From: Kitasatospora terrestris
GTDB lineage: Bacteria; Actinomycetota; Actinomycetes; Streptomycetales; Streptomycetaceae
Direction: 5' to 3'
Length of the DNA: 64,000 nt
Assembly (NCBI RefSeq): GCF_039542905.1
Contig: NZ_BAABIS010000001.1
Span: forward strand, 1,612,001 to 1,676,000
Made by a program: the position numbers and the translations under genes
The notes under the pieces: generated by a model
Seen by the model: the letters and a program-made list of their open reading frames with translations, nothing else
The model's database searches: none
Told to the model about the DNA's origin: nothing
In this document: positions 8,139 to 16,730 of the stretch, one piece after another
Layout: every line of letters begins with the position of its first letter
Numbering within the stretch: position 1 is the first letter of the stretch

Positions 8139-8897
8139 ATGACACGTCCGCGTTCGCGCCCCGCCGACCGTCCGTCCCGGGAACGCCGGCGCGCCTCGCA
8201 CTCCATGGAGACCGTCCTCACCGCCGCCGTGGCCCTGCTGGACGAGTCGGGCGAACCCGCCCTCACCCTCCGGGCCCTCGCGAGCCGGCTCGGCACCGGC
8301 GTCGGCAGCATCTACTGGTACGTGTCGAGCCGGGACGACCTGCTCGACCGCGCCGTCGACCACGTCCTCGGCGGCGTGCTGACCGAGATCGAACGCCGGA
8401 CCGGCGACGGCGACGGCGACCCGGTCGACAACCTGCGGACGATGGCCGCCACCCTGTTCGACGCGGTCGTGGACCGCCCCTGGCTCGGCTCGCGCTTCAT
8501 GCGCAACATCGACGCCCCGGGCAACTCCCTGCGGATCTACGAGGTCCTGGGGCAGCAGCTCCTCCGGCTCCCGCTCACCCCGCTGCAGCGCTTCCACGCC
8601 GTGACGGCCATCGCCGGCGTCCTCGTCAGCAGCGCCGTCGGCCTCGGCCAGGAGGAGCCCCCCGAGGCCGTGCTCGACGGCATGGTCGAGCGGGACGAGT
8701 ACCTCGGCCGCTACGCCGACACCTGGCGCACCCTCGACGCCGCGGAGTACCCCTTCCTTCACGACATCGTCGACGAGTTCGACGGCCACGACGACAAGCA
8801 GCAGTTCCTCGCCGCCCTCGACCTCACCCTGACCGGCCTGCGCCACCTCACCGGAGCCCCGCCCGGCCCCGGCCGCGGCTCCGACTCGGCTTCCTGA
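8139..8897 (+). CDS. TetR-family transcriptional regulator
   Basis: The N-terminal helix-turn-helix (METVLTAAVALLDESGEPALTLRALASRLGTGVGSIYWYVSSRDDLLDRAVD) is a textbook TetR DNA-binding domain, and the roughly 180-residue rest resembles TetR_C ligand-binding domains. The ATG at 8139 is favoured over the one at 8130 because GGA lies eight bases before it. Residues after about 235 are a Pro/Gly/Ser-rich tail. It faces the MFS efflux gene and most likely represses it and itself through the palindromes between them. Confidence 0.85.
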   Translation: MTRPRSRPADRPSRERRRASHSMETVLTAAVALLDESGEPALTLRALASRLGTGVGSIYWYVSSRDDLLDRAVDHVLGGVLTEIERRTGDGDGDPVDNLRTMAATLFDAVVDRPWLGSRFMRNIDAPGNSLRIYEVLGQQLLRLPLTPLQRFHAVTAIAGVLVSSAVGLGQEEPPEAVLDGMVERDEYLGRYADTWRTLDAAEYPFLHDIVDEFDGHDDKQQFLAALDLTLTGLRHLTGAPPGPGRGSDSAS

Positions 8898-8921
8898 CGC
8901 CCCGGCCGGCGCCGCCCGGCC

Positions 8922-9033
8922 TCAGACCGCCCTGAGCGCGCGCCACTCCCTGGTGCCCAGGTCGGCGGGGGTGCCGTCGAGGACGTGGGCGGTGCGGGCG
9001 GCCGGGCCCTGCTGTCCGGCGATCCGCCGTCAT
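8922..9033 (-). pseudogene. short frameshifted reading frame behind the 9042-10013 gene
   Basis: Eight bases after the stop of the upstream membrane protein gene an ATG (9033) follows GGAGGA, but that frame turns into an Arg/Pro-rich sequence with no natural look. One base over, a plausible C-terminus appears: AGQQGPAARTAHVLDG, then TPADLGTREWRALRAV and a TGA at 8922. A single-base shift near 9010-9030 would join them into a protein of about 37 residues. This could be a real frameshift or a sequencing error; the family is unknown. Confidence 0.3.
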
Positions 9034-9041
9034 TCCTCCGG

Positions 9042-10013
9042 CTACTCCTTCGGCGCCTCCTCCGGCTCCTTCGGCTCCCGCTTCGGGTCCTTCTTCGACT
9101 TCGGCTTCGACTTCGACCAGCGGTGGACGACCCGCCGCAGCTCCCACGCGATGCCGACGGCCGCCGCGATCACCAGTGCCGTGCCCCACCGGCTGCCGAC
9201 CAGGTCGATCCCCGCCGTGATCACCGCCAGGAAGGCGATCGCCGGCAGGATCGCCGCGATCAGCGTCCGGGTCGCCAGCGCCACCGCGCCGGGCCGCCAG
9301 TACGCCTTCCCCCGTCCCTGCCCGCGCGTCTCGGGGTGCCCGTAATAGGCTTGCGCCCGGTGCCCCATCGACTGGGTGGCCTGCAGGGTGAAGTACCCCA
9401 TCGCGGGGATCCACACCATCGGCAGCACGAACCCGATCAGCAGCAGGATGCCGATCCCCAGCCACCCGAAGGCCCGCCGCACCCGGCCCTTGCCGGGGTC
9501 GTCCACCCCGAGCAGCCCCAGCAGGTAGGCCATCCGCCGCAGCAGTCCCATCGACACCTTGGGCTGCTCGCCCTCCGCTTCCTCCGGGTCCTCCTCCGGC
9601 AGGGTGATGCCGACCAGGCCGGCCCGGGCCGCGTCCTCGTCGGGGTAGACGCCCTGCAGCACCAGCAGCTCCGCGGCCCGCGCCTCGTCCTCCGGGTCGG
9701 CCCCGGAGAGCGCGGCCAGCTCCAGCACCATCCGCAACTGCGCGAGCAGCGAGGCGCAGAACGCCACCGGGACCAGCAGGATGAACGGCCCGCCGATCAT
9801 CGAGCCCTCGGCGACGGTGACCCGGATGCCCCGCTTCATCACCTCGGCGACGTCCCGGTCCTCGGCCTCGGCCTTCGCCAGCGGACCCTCCGCCCGGACG
9901 GCGAGCAGCGCGAGGTACTCCGGGAGGTGCTTGGGGTCGTGCGCCGCGGCCCGCAGGGCCAGGCCGGCGTTCCGCCAGCGCCCCTCCCGCTCCGCCACCT
10001 CAGCTGCTGCCAT
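9042..10013 (-). CDS. multi-pass membrane protein of unknown function, 323 aa
   Basis: The N-terminal 60 residues are hydrophilic and helical, followed by hydrophobic segments near 70-95, 185-215, 245-290, and a very basic and acidic Lys/Pro/Glu tail (KSKPKSKKDPKREPKEPEEAPKE). The central region contains a Glu-rich PEEDPEEAEGE loop. It starts at the ATG at 10013 with GGGGAC upstream. No transporter or enzyme signature is seen. Its closest neighbour downstream is the small frameshifted frame at 8922-9033. Confidence 0.7.
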   Translation of the reverse strand: MAAAEVAEREGRWRNAGLALRAAAHDPKHLPEYLALLAVRAEGPLAKAEAEDRDVAEVMKRGIRVTVAEGSMIGGPFILLVPVAFCASLLAQLRMVLELAALSGADPEDEARAAELLVLQGVYPDEDAARAGLVGITLPEEDPEEAEGEQPKVSMGLLRRMAYLLGLLGVDDPGKGRVRRAFGWLGIGILLLIGFVLPMVWIPAMGYFTLQATQSMGHRAQAYYGHPETRGQGRGKAYWRPGAVALATRTLIAAILPAIAFLAVITAGIDLVGSRWGTALVIAAAVGIAWELRRVVHRWSKSKPKSKKDPKREPKEPEEAPKE

Positions 10014-10055
10014 GTCCCCAACCTAGCCACCGCGGGCGCTCTCGCCACACGACGG

Positions 10056-10100
10056 CGCCGGGGTCCGGCCGCCCGTGACACGGGCGGCCGGACCCCGGCG
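10056..10100 (-). terminator. 20-bp perfect hairpin behind the GH31 gene
   Basis: The arms at 10056-10075 and 10081-10100 are exact reverse complements over 20 bp with the loop TGACA. It lies 20 bp downstream of the GH31 stop codon (- strand) and before the next gene in the same direction. There is no U-tract, as is common for Streptomyces terminators. Confidence 0.8.
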
Positions 10101-10120
10101 GCACCATCTCGGTGCACCGG

Positions 10121-12916
10121 CTACGGCGTGGGCCGCCCGGTCGCGGTGATCTCCGCGACGCTGGTCCACGGCCCGCGGTTGCCGGCCTCGGTCAGCGCCC
10201 GCAGCCGCAGGTAACGCCCGCTCTTGGCGGTGAACGCGACCTTCTTCGCCGCGGCGGTATCCGCGAAGGTGCCGGTGGCGACCGGTGTCCCCCAGCTCGT
10301 GGTGGAGTCGGAGACGTACACCTCGTACTGGCCGATCCGACCGTTCACACCGCCGTCCTGCCGGGGCAGGTAGGTCATGCTGTCGACGTCGTAGCGCGCG
10401 CCGAGGTCGATCTGGATCTCGTGCGGCAGCGCGGCGGCGCCGTTGTACCACTTGGTGTGCCAGATGGTGCCGCTGTTGCCGTCGAAGGCGTTGGCGGCGG
10501 CGCCGTTCTCGCCCACGGTCTCCTGGCTGTCGGCGTAGACCAGCTTCCAGGCGCTCTGCGCGATCGGGCCGCTCGTCTGCGGGATCGCGGTGCCGGCCGG
10601 CACGGTGACCCCGTTCAGGGTGACCGTGAACGCGCCGGACTGGCTGCCGGCCTTCACCCACACCACGCCGCCGCGGTCGGCCGCGTCGAAGTACCAGCCG
10701 GTGCTCGCCGCGTCGTACGCCGCCTTGCCGCTCAGCGCGGGCAGCGTGCTGCCGCCGACCCGCACCGCGCTCGGCGCGGCGGCGCTGTGCACGCTGAACT
10801 CGTAGCCGCGCGCGGCCGGCTTGCCGGTGTAGCTGCCGGTGCTGGCGCCGACCGACACCACCACGTCGCCGCTGCCGGCGGCCGGCGCGGTGACGTCCAC
10901 CTGCTGCCGGGCGGACGAGCCGGTCTGGTAGGCCCGGGTGAGGCCGTCGTCCTCGTACAGGCTGAACGAGGAGTTGCCGCGCGCGTACACGTCGTACGTC
11001 AGCGTGGAGACCGGCTTCTCACCGGTGTAGTTCATCTGCGGCCACATCGGCACGATCGCACCGGCCTTGACGAACAGCGGCAGGGTGTCGAGCGGCGCCG
11101 CGTACCCGTTCAGCCAGCCCGGACCGGCGTAGACCTTGCCGGTCCAGTAGTCGGTCCAGTTGCCGGCCGGCAGGTAGATGCCGTCCTTCACCGCCGTGTC
11201 GCTGACCACCGGCGCGACCAGGAAGGAGTCGCCGGCCATGAACTGACCGCTGGTCTGGTTGCCGCGCGCCACCGGGTCGTTCGGGTACTCCAGCACCATC
11301 GCCCGGGTGGCGGGCACGCCGGTGTCGGTGGCGGTCTTGCTCATGGTGTACATGTACGGCATCAGCCGCATCTTCAGCTGCAGGTACTTGCGGTTGATCG
11401 ACAGGTACGGGTCCGCGAACCGCCACGGCTCCTTGTCGCTGTAACCCGTCGAGGGGTTGGTCGGACCCCACCCGGACATCGTCATGAACGCCGGGGTGAA
11501 GGCCTTCCACTGCAGGTCGCGGACGTAGGTCTGCGGACTGCCTCCGAAGATGCCGTCGATGTCGCCGGAGGCGTAGTTGAGGCCCGACAGGCCCGCACCC
11601 GCGATCGACGGCACGTGCCAGCGCATCGCGTCCCACGTCCCGCTGGTGTCACCGGTCCACACCACGGCGTTGCGCTGGGTGCCGGCCCAGCCGTCCACGG
11701 TCCAGACGAAGCGGCGCGCGTCCGAGTTGTTCTCGATGCCGTTCACGGCCTGCTGGACGCCGGTGAAGGCGGTCTTGTAGCCGCCACCGATCCACGCCAC
11801 GTCGGTCTTCACCGCGCGCGAACCGGCGCTCCCCACCTCCCAGTTGATGCTCGACAGGCCGGTCGAGGTCCACAGGCCGGTGTTGAAGCCCTTCGTCTTC
11901 AGCCCGCTCACCGCGCTCGGCAGGTCGGTGTACCCGCAGCCGTAGCCGTCGTTGGGCAGGAACCAGCCGGACGGCATGTCCGCGTTGCGGGCGTCCGTCG
12001 CGTAGCCGACCACGTCCGGCGTGGTCTGGTGGCGCAGCCGGTTGTGGTCGCCCTGATAGGTCGGGTTGGAGGCGTTGAAGCAGTCCGCGTTGCCCAACTC
12101 CAGCCCCCAGATGGGGGCGAGGAACGGCTTTCCACTGACGTCGGTGTAGCCGTTCAGCACGTCCTTGAGCGAGTTCCCGGCGAAGTACCAGGCGTCGAAG
12201 CGGCTCTCGTTGTGCGTCAGCGCCGTGGGGGCACCGAAGTTGTACGAGCCGGCGGCCCAGGTGTTGCGCATCACGCCGTAGCCGTTGGTGGACATGTAGA
12301 AGGGCGCCGGGCTGGCGTTGGTGCCCTCGGTCCACTGGTTGGAGACGGCGACCGGCACGGTCTTGTCGCGCAGCGCCCACTCGCCGAGGTGCAGGCCGGT
12401 GCCGTAGAACTGCTCGTCCGCGCCGCGCGCCAGGTACTGGGTGGTCTGCTGGTTGGTCCAACTGGTGGGCTGGGACTCGGCCCAGACCAGGGTGGTGTCG
12501 TCGGCCCGGTAGAGCGCGAAGGTCAGCGGCGCCTTGTTGATCCGCAGGCTGATCGCGGAGGTGCCGATCCGCCAGTACGCGCCGGCGTCGGTCAGGGTGG
12601 CGCCGACGGTGCCGAACGAGGTCTTGACCGCCAGGTCGGAGCCGGCCGGGTCGTTGGTGAAGGTGCCGTCCGGCGAGAGCCAGATCCGGAAGATGTCGGC
12701 CCGGGCCATGGTGATCCGGGCGGTGGGCTTGCCGGTGGTGGTGACCGTGAAGGTGTCGCCGGAGCGGGTGACGCCAGAGACGTTTCCGGCCGTGGTGGCG
12801 CCGGCGGTCGGGACCGGGCCGAGGACGGCGAAGACGGCCGCCACCAGCAGGACGGCCAGACTCGTGGCGGTGTGGCGGAAACCGGGGCTGCCGGGTCGCG
12901 GCAGGACGGATCGCAT
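10121..12916 (-). CDS. secreted glycoside hydrolase family 31 enzyme with C-terminal discoidin-like domain
   Basis: The 931-residue protein has a signal peptide (residues 1-40, ending near PTAGA), a GH31 N-terminal beta-domain, the catalytic barrel, and a C-terminal F5/8 type C (discoidin-like) module from about residue 785 (SAWKLVYADSQETVGENGAA to the end). The likely nucleophile Asp is in KTDVAWIGGGY and the acid/base Asp in VVWTGDTSGTWD, the arrangement of the alpha-glucosyl/isomaltosyl-transferring GH31 group rather than the common WxDMNE type. It probably acts on extracellular alpha-glucans. The ATG at 12916 follows GAGGAGG. Phased CACTTTCG repeats upstream may be its operator. Confidence 0.85.
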   Translation of the reverse strand: MRSVLPRPGSPGFRHTATSLAVLLVAAVFAVLGPVPTAGATTAGNVSGVTRSGDTFTVTTTGKPTARITMARADIFRIWLSPDGTFTNDPAGSDLAVKTSFGTVGATLTDAGAYWRIGTSAISLRINKAPLTFALYRADDTTLVWAESQPTSWTNQQTTQYLARGADEQFYGTGLHLGEWALRDKTVPVAVSNQWTEGTNASPAPFYMSTNGYGVMRNTWAAGSYNFGAPTALTHNESRFDAWYFAGNSLKDVLNGYTDVSGKPFLAPIWGLELGNADCFNASNPTYQGDHNRLRHQTTPDVVGYATDARNADMPSGWFLPNDGYGCGYTDLPSAVSGLKTKGFNTGLWTSTGLSSINWEVGSAGSRAVKTDVAWIGGGYKTAFTGVQQAVNGIENNSDARRFVWTVDGWAGTQRNAVVWTGDTSGTWDAMRWHVPSIAGAGLSGLNYASGDIDGIFGGSPQTYVRDLQWKAFTPAFMTMSGWGPTNPSTGYSDKEPWRFADPYLSINRKYLQLKMRLMPYMYTMSKTATDTGVPATRAMVLEYPNDPVARGNQTSGQFMAGDSFLVAPVVSDTAVKDGIYLPAGNWTDYWTGKVYAGPGWLNGYAAPLDTLPLFVKAGAIVPMWPQMNYTGEKPVSTLTYDVYARGNSSFSLYEDDGLTRAYQTGSSARQQVDVTAPAAGSGDVVVSVGASTGSYTGKPAARGYEFSVHSAAAPSAVRVGGSTLPALSGKAAYDAASTGWYFDAADRGGVVWVKAGSQSGAFTVTLNGVTVPAGTAIPQTSGPIAQSAWKLVYADSQETVGENGAAANAFDGNSGTIWHTKWYNGAAALPHEIQIDLGARYDVDSMTYLPRQDGGVNGRIGQYEVYVSDSTTSWGTPVATGTFADTAAAKKVAFTAKSGRYLRLRALTEAGNRGPWTSVAEITATGRPTP

Positions 12917-13005
12917 GCGGGGGTTCCTCCTCGGAGGGCTGCGGATTCCGATGGGCAGTCAGCTTGAGCGGTACACATCGCACCAGCGCGCGATCCTGCC
13001 GTCAA

Positions 13006-13038
13006 GTGCTCGATCAAGCACACTTTCGAGCACTTTCG
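13006..13038. promoter_or_regulatory. inverted and 10-bp-phased repeats upstream of the GH31 gene
   Basis: GTGCT (13006-13010) and AGCAC (13017-13021) form an inverted repeat with a 6-bp spacer, followed by two CACTTTCG copies starting at 13021 and 13031, exactly one helical turn apart. They lie about 100 bp upstream of the GH31 start in the 254-bp gap shared with the glycosyltransferase operon. An operator for a sugar-responsive repressor is plausible but no regulator gene is adjacent. Confidence 0.4.
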
Positions 13039-13170
13039 CGCAGAACGAGCAGCCCTCGTGCGCGAATCGCCGGGCCACCCCAGACCCGTGTGCGAAATGG
13101 CTGGCAGACGTTCGCCTGCGCGAAAGGTCCCCTTGGCTGGCCGCACGCCCGCTGCGGCAACAACGTTGGC

Positions 13171-14538
13171 ATGCGAGTCGCCATCGTCACCGAATCCTTC
13201 CCGCCCGAGGTCAACGGCGTGGCCCACAGCGTGCTGCGGGCCGCCGAACACCTCGTCCGCCGGGGTCACCAGCCGCTGGTGATCACCCCGGCCCCGGCCC
13301 GTGGCGCCCACTGCCCGCCGCACTCCTTCGGGCCCCACGAGACCCCGCTGCCCGTGGTGCGGATCCCCTCCGTACCGATGCCCCGCTACCCGCAGGTGCG
13401 GATCGCCCTGCCCAGCCGCACGCTGGCCGCCGCGATCACCGAGCACCGGCCGGACATCGTCCACCTCGCCAGCCCGTTCGTCCTCGGCGCCCGGGCCGCA
13501 CGGATCACCGAGCGCCTCGGCCTGCCCACCGTCGCCGTCTACCAGACCGACCTCGCGGGCTACGCCCAGGCGTACCGGTTCGGCAGCGGCGTCGGCTCCG
13601 CCCTCGCCTGGCAGCGGATCCGCTCGGTGCACCGCTCCGCCGCCCGCACCCTCGCCCCCTCCACCCCCGCCGCACAGGACCTCACCGCGCACGGCGTCCC
13701 CGACGTCCGGCTGTGGGCCCGCGGCGTCGACTCCGCCCGCTTCCACCCCTCCGGCCGCGACGAGGCCCTGCGCCGCAGCCTCGCCCCCGGCGGCGAGGTC
13801 CTGGTCGGCTACGTCGGCCGGCTCGCCCCCGAGAAGCGCGTCGACCTGCTCGCCGAGGCCTCCCGCCTCCCCGGCGTCCGGGTCGTCGTGATCGGCGACG
13901 GCCCGAGCGGCCCCGCGCTGCGCTCCGCGATGCCCGGCGCGCTCTTCCTCGGCCGCCGCACCGGCGAGGAACTCGCCCGGCTGTACGCCTCGCTGGACGT
14001 CTTCGTGCACACCGGCCCGCTGGAGACCTTCTGCCAGACCATCCAGGAGGCGATGGCCAGCGGCCTGCCCGTGGTCGCCCCCGCCGTCGGCGGCCCGCTC
14101 GACCTGGTCGGCCACCACCGCACCGGCCTGCTGGTCGCACCCCGCGACGGAGCCGCCGTCGCCCACGCCGTCGCCGCCCTCGCCGCCGACCCCGAGCTGC
14201 GCGCCGAGTACGGCGCCGCCGGCCGCGCCGACGTCACCGACCGCACCTGGGAGGCCGTCGGCGACCAGCTGATCCAGCACTACCACGACGTCCTCGCCGC
14301 AGCCGGCGCCCCCGTGGCCACCGCCTGCGTCCCCGCGATCCCCGCCCCGCGCACCGCCGGGTCCGCCGCCTCCCCCGCACCGCTCGCCGACACCGCCCCC
14401 GCTGCCGTCCCCGCCGCCGTTCCCTCGCCCGCCTCGCCGGCCATTCCTCCCTCTCGCACCGCCTCCTCCCTTCCCTCCGACCCCATCCCCGCCCCCGTCT
14501 CGGCCCTCCCCCCGCTCGCCGAGGAGCAGCCGGCGTGA
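13171..14538 (+). CDS. GT4-family glycosyltransferase (mannosyltransferase-like)
   Basis: The 455-residue protein has a GT-B fold: MRVAIVTESFPPEVNGVAHSV at the N-terminus, VYQTDLAGYAQAY in the acceptor domain, and the nucleotide-sugar part with GYVGRLAPEKRVDLL, and the E-x7-E motif in LETFCQTIQEAMASGLPVV. This resembles actinobacterial GDP-mannose-dependent MgtA-type enzymes of phosphatidylinositol-mannoside or glycolipid synthesis. The last 75 residues are an Ala/Pro/Ser tail. The ATG at 13171 fits the family start although its binding site is weak. Its stop overlaps the next GT start by 4 bp. Confidence 0.85.
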   Translation: MRVAIVTESFPPEVNGVAHSVLRAAEHLVRRGHQPLVITPAPARGAHCPPHSFGPHETPLPVVRIPSVPMPRYPQVRIALPSRTLAAAITEHRPDIVHLASPFVLGARAARITERLGLPTVAVYQTDLAGYAQAYRFGSGVGSALAWQRIRSVHRSAARTLAPSTPAAQDLTAHGVPDVRLWARGVDSARFHPSGRDEALRRSLAPGGEVLVGYVGRLAPEKRVDLLAEASRLPGVRVVVIGDGPSGPALRSAMPGALFLGRRTGEELARLYASLDVFVHTGPLETFCQTIQEAMASGLPVVAPAVGGPLDLVGHHRTGLLVAPRDGAAVAHAVAALAADPELRAEYGAAGRADVTDRTWEAVGDQLIQHYHDVLAAAGAPVATACVPAIPAPRTAGSAASPAPLADTAPAAVPAAVPSPASPAIPPSRTASSLPSDPIPAPVSALPPLAEEQPA

Positions 14539-15749
14539 GCAGACCGCTGCGCATCGTCCGGGTGGCGAACTTCGTCACCCCGGTCTCGGGCGGCCTCCGC
14601 ACCGCCCTGCGCCACCTCGGCGCCGGCTACCTGGCCGCCGGCCACCAGCCGACCCTGATCGTCCCCGGCCCCGAGCACCGCGACGAGTGGACCGAACAGG
14701 GCCGGGTGATCACCCTGCCCGGCCGCCGCGTCCCGGCGAGCGGCGGCTACCGGGTGCTCACCGACCGCCGCCGGGTCGCCCGCGTCCTCGCCGACCTGCT
14801 GCCCGACCGGCTGGAGGTCTCCGACCGCACCACCCTGCGCTGGACCGGGCACTGGGCCCGGGAGCGGGGCGTCCGCGCGATGATGGTCTCCCACGAGTCC
14901 GCGACCGGCGTCCTGGGCGCCAACGGCCTGCCCCCGCTGCTCGCCCGCCGGATCGCCGACCGCCTCAACACCCGCACGGCCGCCGCGTACGACACCGTGC
15001 TGTGCACCACCGACTGGGCCGCCGAGGAGTTCCGCCGGATCGCCGCGACCAACCTGGTGCACGCCCCGCTCGGCGTCGACCTGGACGTGATGCACCCCGA
15101 CCGGTACGACCCGGAGCTGCGCGCCCGCCTCGCCGAACCGGGCCAGGTGCTCCTGGTCATGTGCTCCCGCCTCTCCGGCGAGAAGAAGCCCGAACGCGCC
15201 CTGGAGGCGCTCGCCGAACTGCGCCGCCGCTACCGGATCCCGGCCGTCCTCGCCGTCGCCGGCACCGGCCCGCTGCGCCGCCGCCTGGAGCACCGGGCCC
15301 GGCAACTGCGGCTCCCGGTAAGGTTCCTGGGCCACCTCGCCGACCGGTCCGAGGTCGCCGCGCTGCTGGCCACCGCGGACGCGGTGATCGCGCCCGGGCC
15401 GGTGGAGACCTTCGGCCTGGCCGCGCTGGAGACCCTGGCCTGCGGCACCCCGGTGGCGGTCAGCCGCTCCTCCGCCCTGCCGCAGGTGATCGGCGACGGC
15501 GGCCTGGCCGCGTCCGACGACGGGCCCGGATTCGCCCGCGCGGTACGGGAGTTGCTGAAGCGGCCGGAGAGCGGTCGGCGCACCGCCGCCCGGGCCCGTG
15601 CCGAGACGTTCGGCTGGGCGGCGGCCACCGCCGCCTTCCTCGCCGCGCACGACGCCCCGCCTCGCCTCACCACCGTGCCCGCACCCGCACCCGGAGCCAC
15701 CGCGCCCCGCCCCGCCATTCCCGCCCCCGCCGCCGGGGAGCAGCGATGA
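14535..15749 (+). CDS. GT4-family glycosyltransferase, second of a coupled pair
   Basis: A 404-residue GT-B enzyme starting at a GTG that overlaps the previous stop (GTGA). It opens with LRIVRVANFVTPVSGGLRTAL, has the donor-site segments MCSRLSGEKKPERAL and the E-x7-E motif in VETFGLAALETLACGTPVAV, and ends in a Pro/Ala tail. It is related to PimB/PimC-like mannosyltransferases. The tight coupling to another GT4 enzyme and an SGNH hydrolase suggests sequential assembly and tailoring of one cell-envelope glycolipid or glycan; the substrate is not visible. Confidence 0.85.
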   Translation: MSRPLRIVRVANFVTPVSGGLRTALRHLGAGYLAAGHQPTLIVPGPEHRDEWTEQGRVITLPGRRVPASGGYRVLTDRRRVARVLADLLPDRLEVSDRTTLRWTGHWARERGVRAMMVSHESATGVLGANGLPPLLARRIADRLNTRTAAAYDTVLCTTDWAAEEFRRIAATNLVHAPLGVDLDVMHPDRYDPELRARLAEPGQVLLVMCSRLSGEKKPERALEALAELRRRYRIPAVLAVAGTGPLRRRLEHRARQLRLPVRFLGHLADRSEVAALLATADAVIAPGPVETFGLAALETLACGTPVAVSRSSALPQVIGDGGLAASDDGPGFARAVRELLKRPESGRRTAARARAETFGWAAATAAFLAAHDAPPRLTTVPAPAPGATAPRPAIPAPAAGEQR

Positions 15750-16618
15750 CGGCGGTCCGCTTCGCGGCCCTCGGCGACTCGCTCACCGAGGGGATCGGCG
15801 ACCCGGTCCCCTCGGGCTGGCGCGGCTGGGCGACCATGCTCGCCCCGGCGCTCTCCCCCGGGCCGGTGGAGTTCCGCAACCTCGCCACCAGCGGCGCGCT
15901 CAGCCGCGACCTGCTGGTCGGCCAGGTCCCCGCCGCGCTCGCCCTGCGCCCGGACGTCGCCGCCGTGCTGATCGGCGGCAACGACACCCTGCGCGCCTCC
16001 TTCGACCTCGACCTGACGGCCCGCCACCTCGACGCCGCGCTCTCCTCGCTCACCGCCGCCGGGGCCGTGGTGCTGACCGGGTGCCTGCCCGACCCGGGGC
16101 GGCTGCTCGGCCTGCCCGCGCTGCTCTCCCGGCCGCTGGCCCGCCGGATGCGCGCCGTCAACGCCGTGGTGCACGAGCTCTCCACCCGCCACGGGGCGAT
16201 CCACCTGCACCTCGCCGACCTCCCCTGGCACCGCGAGCGCGCCCTGCTCAGCGTGGACCGCCTGCATCCCAGTGCCACCGGCCACCGGCTGATCGCCGCC
16301 GAGTTCCACGCCCTGCTCGCCGCCGCCGGCCACCCGGTCGGTCCGCCGGTCGGCCCGGTCACCACCACCGCGCCGGGCGCGGCCGCCGACCTGTGGTGGA
16401 TGGCCACCCGGGGCACCCGCTGGGTCGCCGCCCGCTCCACCGACCTGCTGCCCGGCCTGCTCGCCCTCGCCGCCGGCGAGGCCCGTCACCTGCTGCGGGG
16501 CACCGCCGCCCGCCTCGACGCCGCCGCCGACCGGCGCACCGCGGCCGCCCTCGGCCGCCTGCCGCGCCCGGCGCGAGCCGCTTCCGACCGGCCCGACACC
16601 CCGGTCGCCTCGGCCTGA
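15746..16618 (+). CDS. SGNH/GDSL hydrolase, cytoplasmic, third gene of the glycosyltransferase operon
   Basis: The 290-residue protein starts at an ATG overlapping the preceding stop (ATGA). It has the SGNH blocks: GDSLTEG (nucleophile Ser), the Gly of block II, GGNDTLR (block III) and DRLHPSATGH (catalytic Asp and His). Unlike secreted family members it has no signal peptide. A hydrophobic/amphipathic C-terminal extension of about 100 residues follows. Its place behind two glycosyltransferases suggests an esterase or acyl-modifying role on their lipid or sugar product (inference). Confidence 0.85.
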   Translation: MTAVRFAALGDSLTEGIGDPVPSGWRGWATMLAPALSPGPVEFRNLATSGALSRDLLVGQVPAALALRPDVAAVLIGGNDTLRASFDLDLTARHLDAALSSLTAAGAVVLTGCLPDPGRLLGLPALLSRPLARRMRAVNAVVHELSTRHGAIHLHLADLPWHRERALLSVDRLHPSATGHRLIAAEFHALLAAAGHPVGPPVGPVTTTAPGAAADLWWMATRGTRWVAARSTDLLPGLLALAAGEARHLLRGTAARLDAAADRRTAAALGRLPRPARAASDRPDTPVASA

Positions 16619-16620
16619 GG

Positions 16621-16658
16621 GCCGGGCGGGGCCGGGCCGGGGCCGGGGCCGGGGCCCC
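16621..16658. repeat. G-rich (GGGGCC)n tract between converging genes
   Basis: Tandem GGGGCC/GGGCC units, with at least six runs of three or more G, fill the gap directly after the SGNH gene stop. They could form a G-quadruplex on the + strand or fold as GGGGCCCC stems. Position between converging genes suggests a role in transcription termination, but simple-sequence drift is equally possible. Confidence 0.55.
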
Positions 16659-16730
16659 CGGACCGTCGTCGCCGACGGACCCGGAAGACCCCGCTCCTCG
16701 CACCGGCGACGCGGGCGCCGGCCCCGCGGA

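Noticed and set aside
6552..8897. Assigning the efflux pair to a named drug
   Set aside because: Neither the transporter nor the TetR ligand domain gives a substrate by sequence reading.
10112..12967. Long + strand open frame opposite the GH31 gene
   Set aside because: Its translation is low-complexity Arg/Gly/Val text without domains, while the - strand encodes a full GH31 enzyme with signal peptide.
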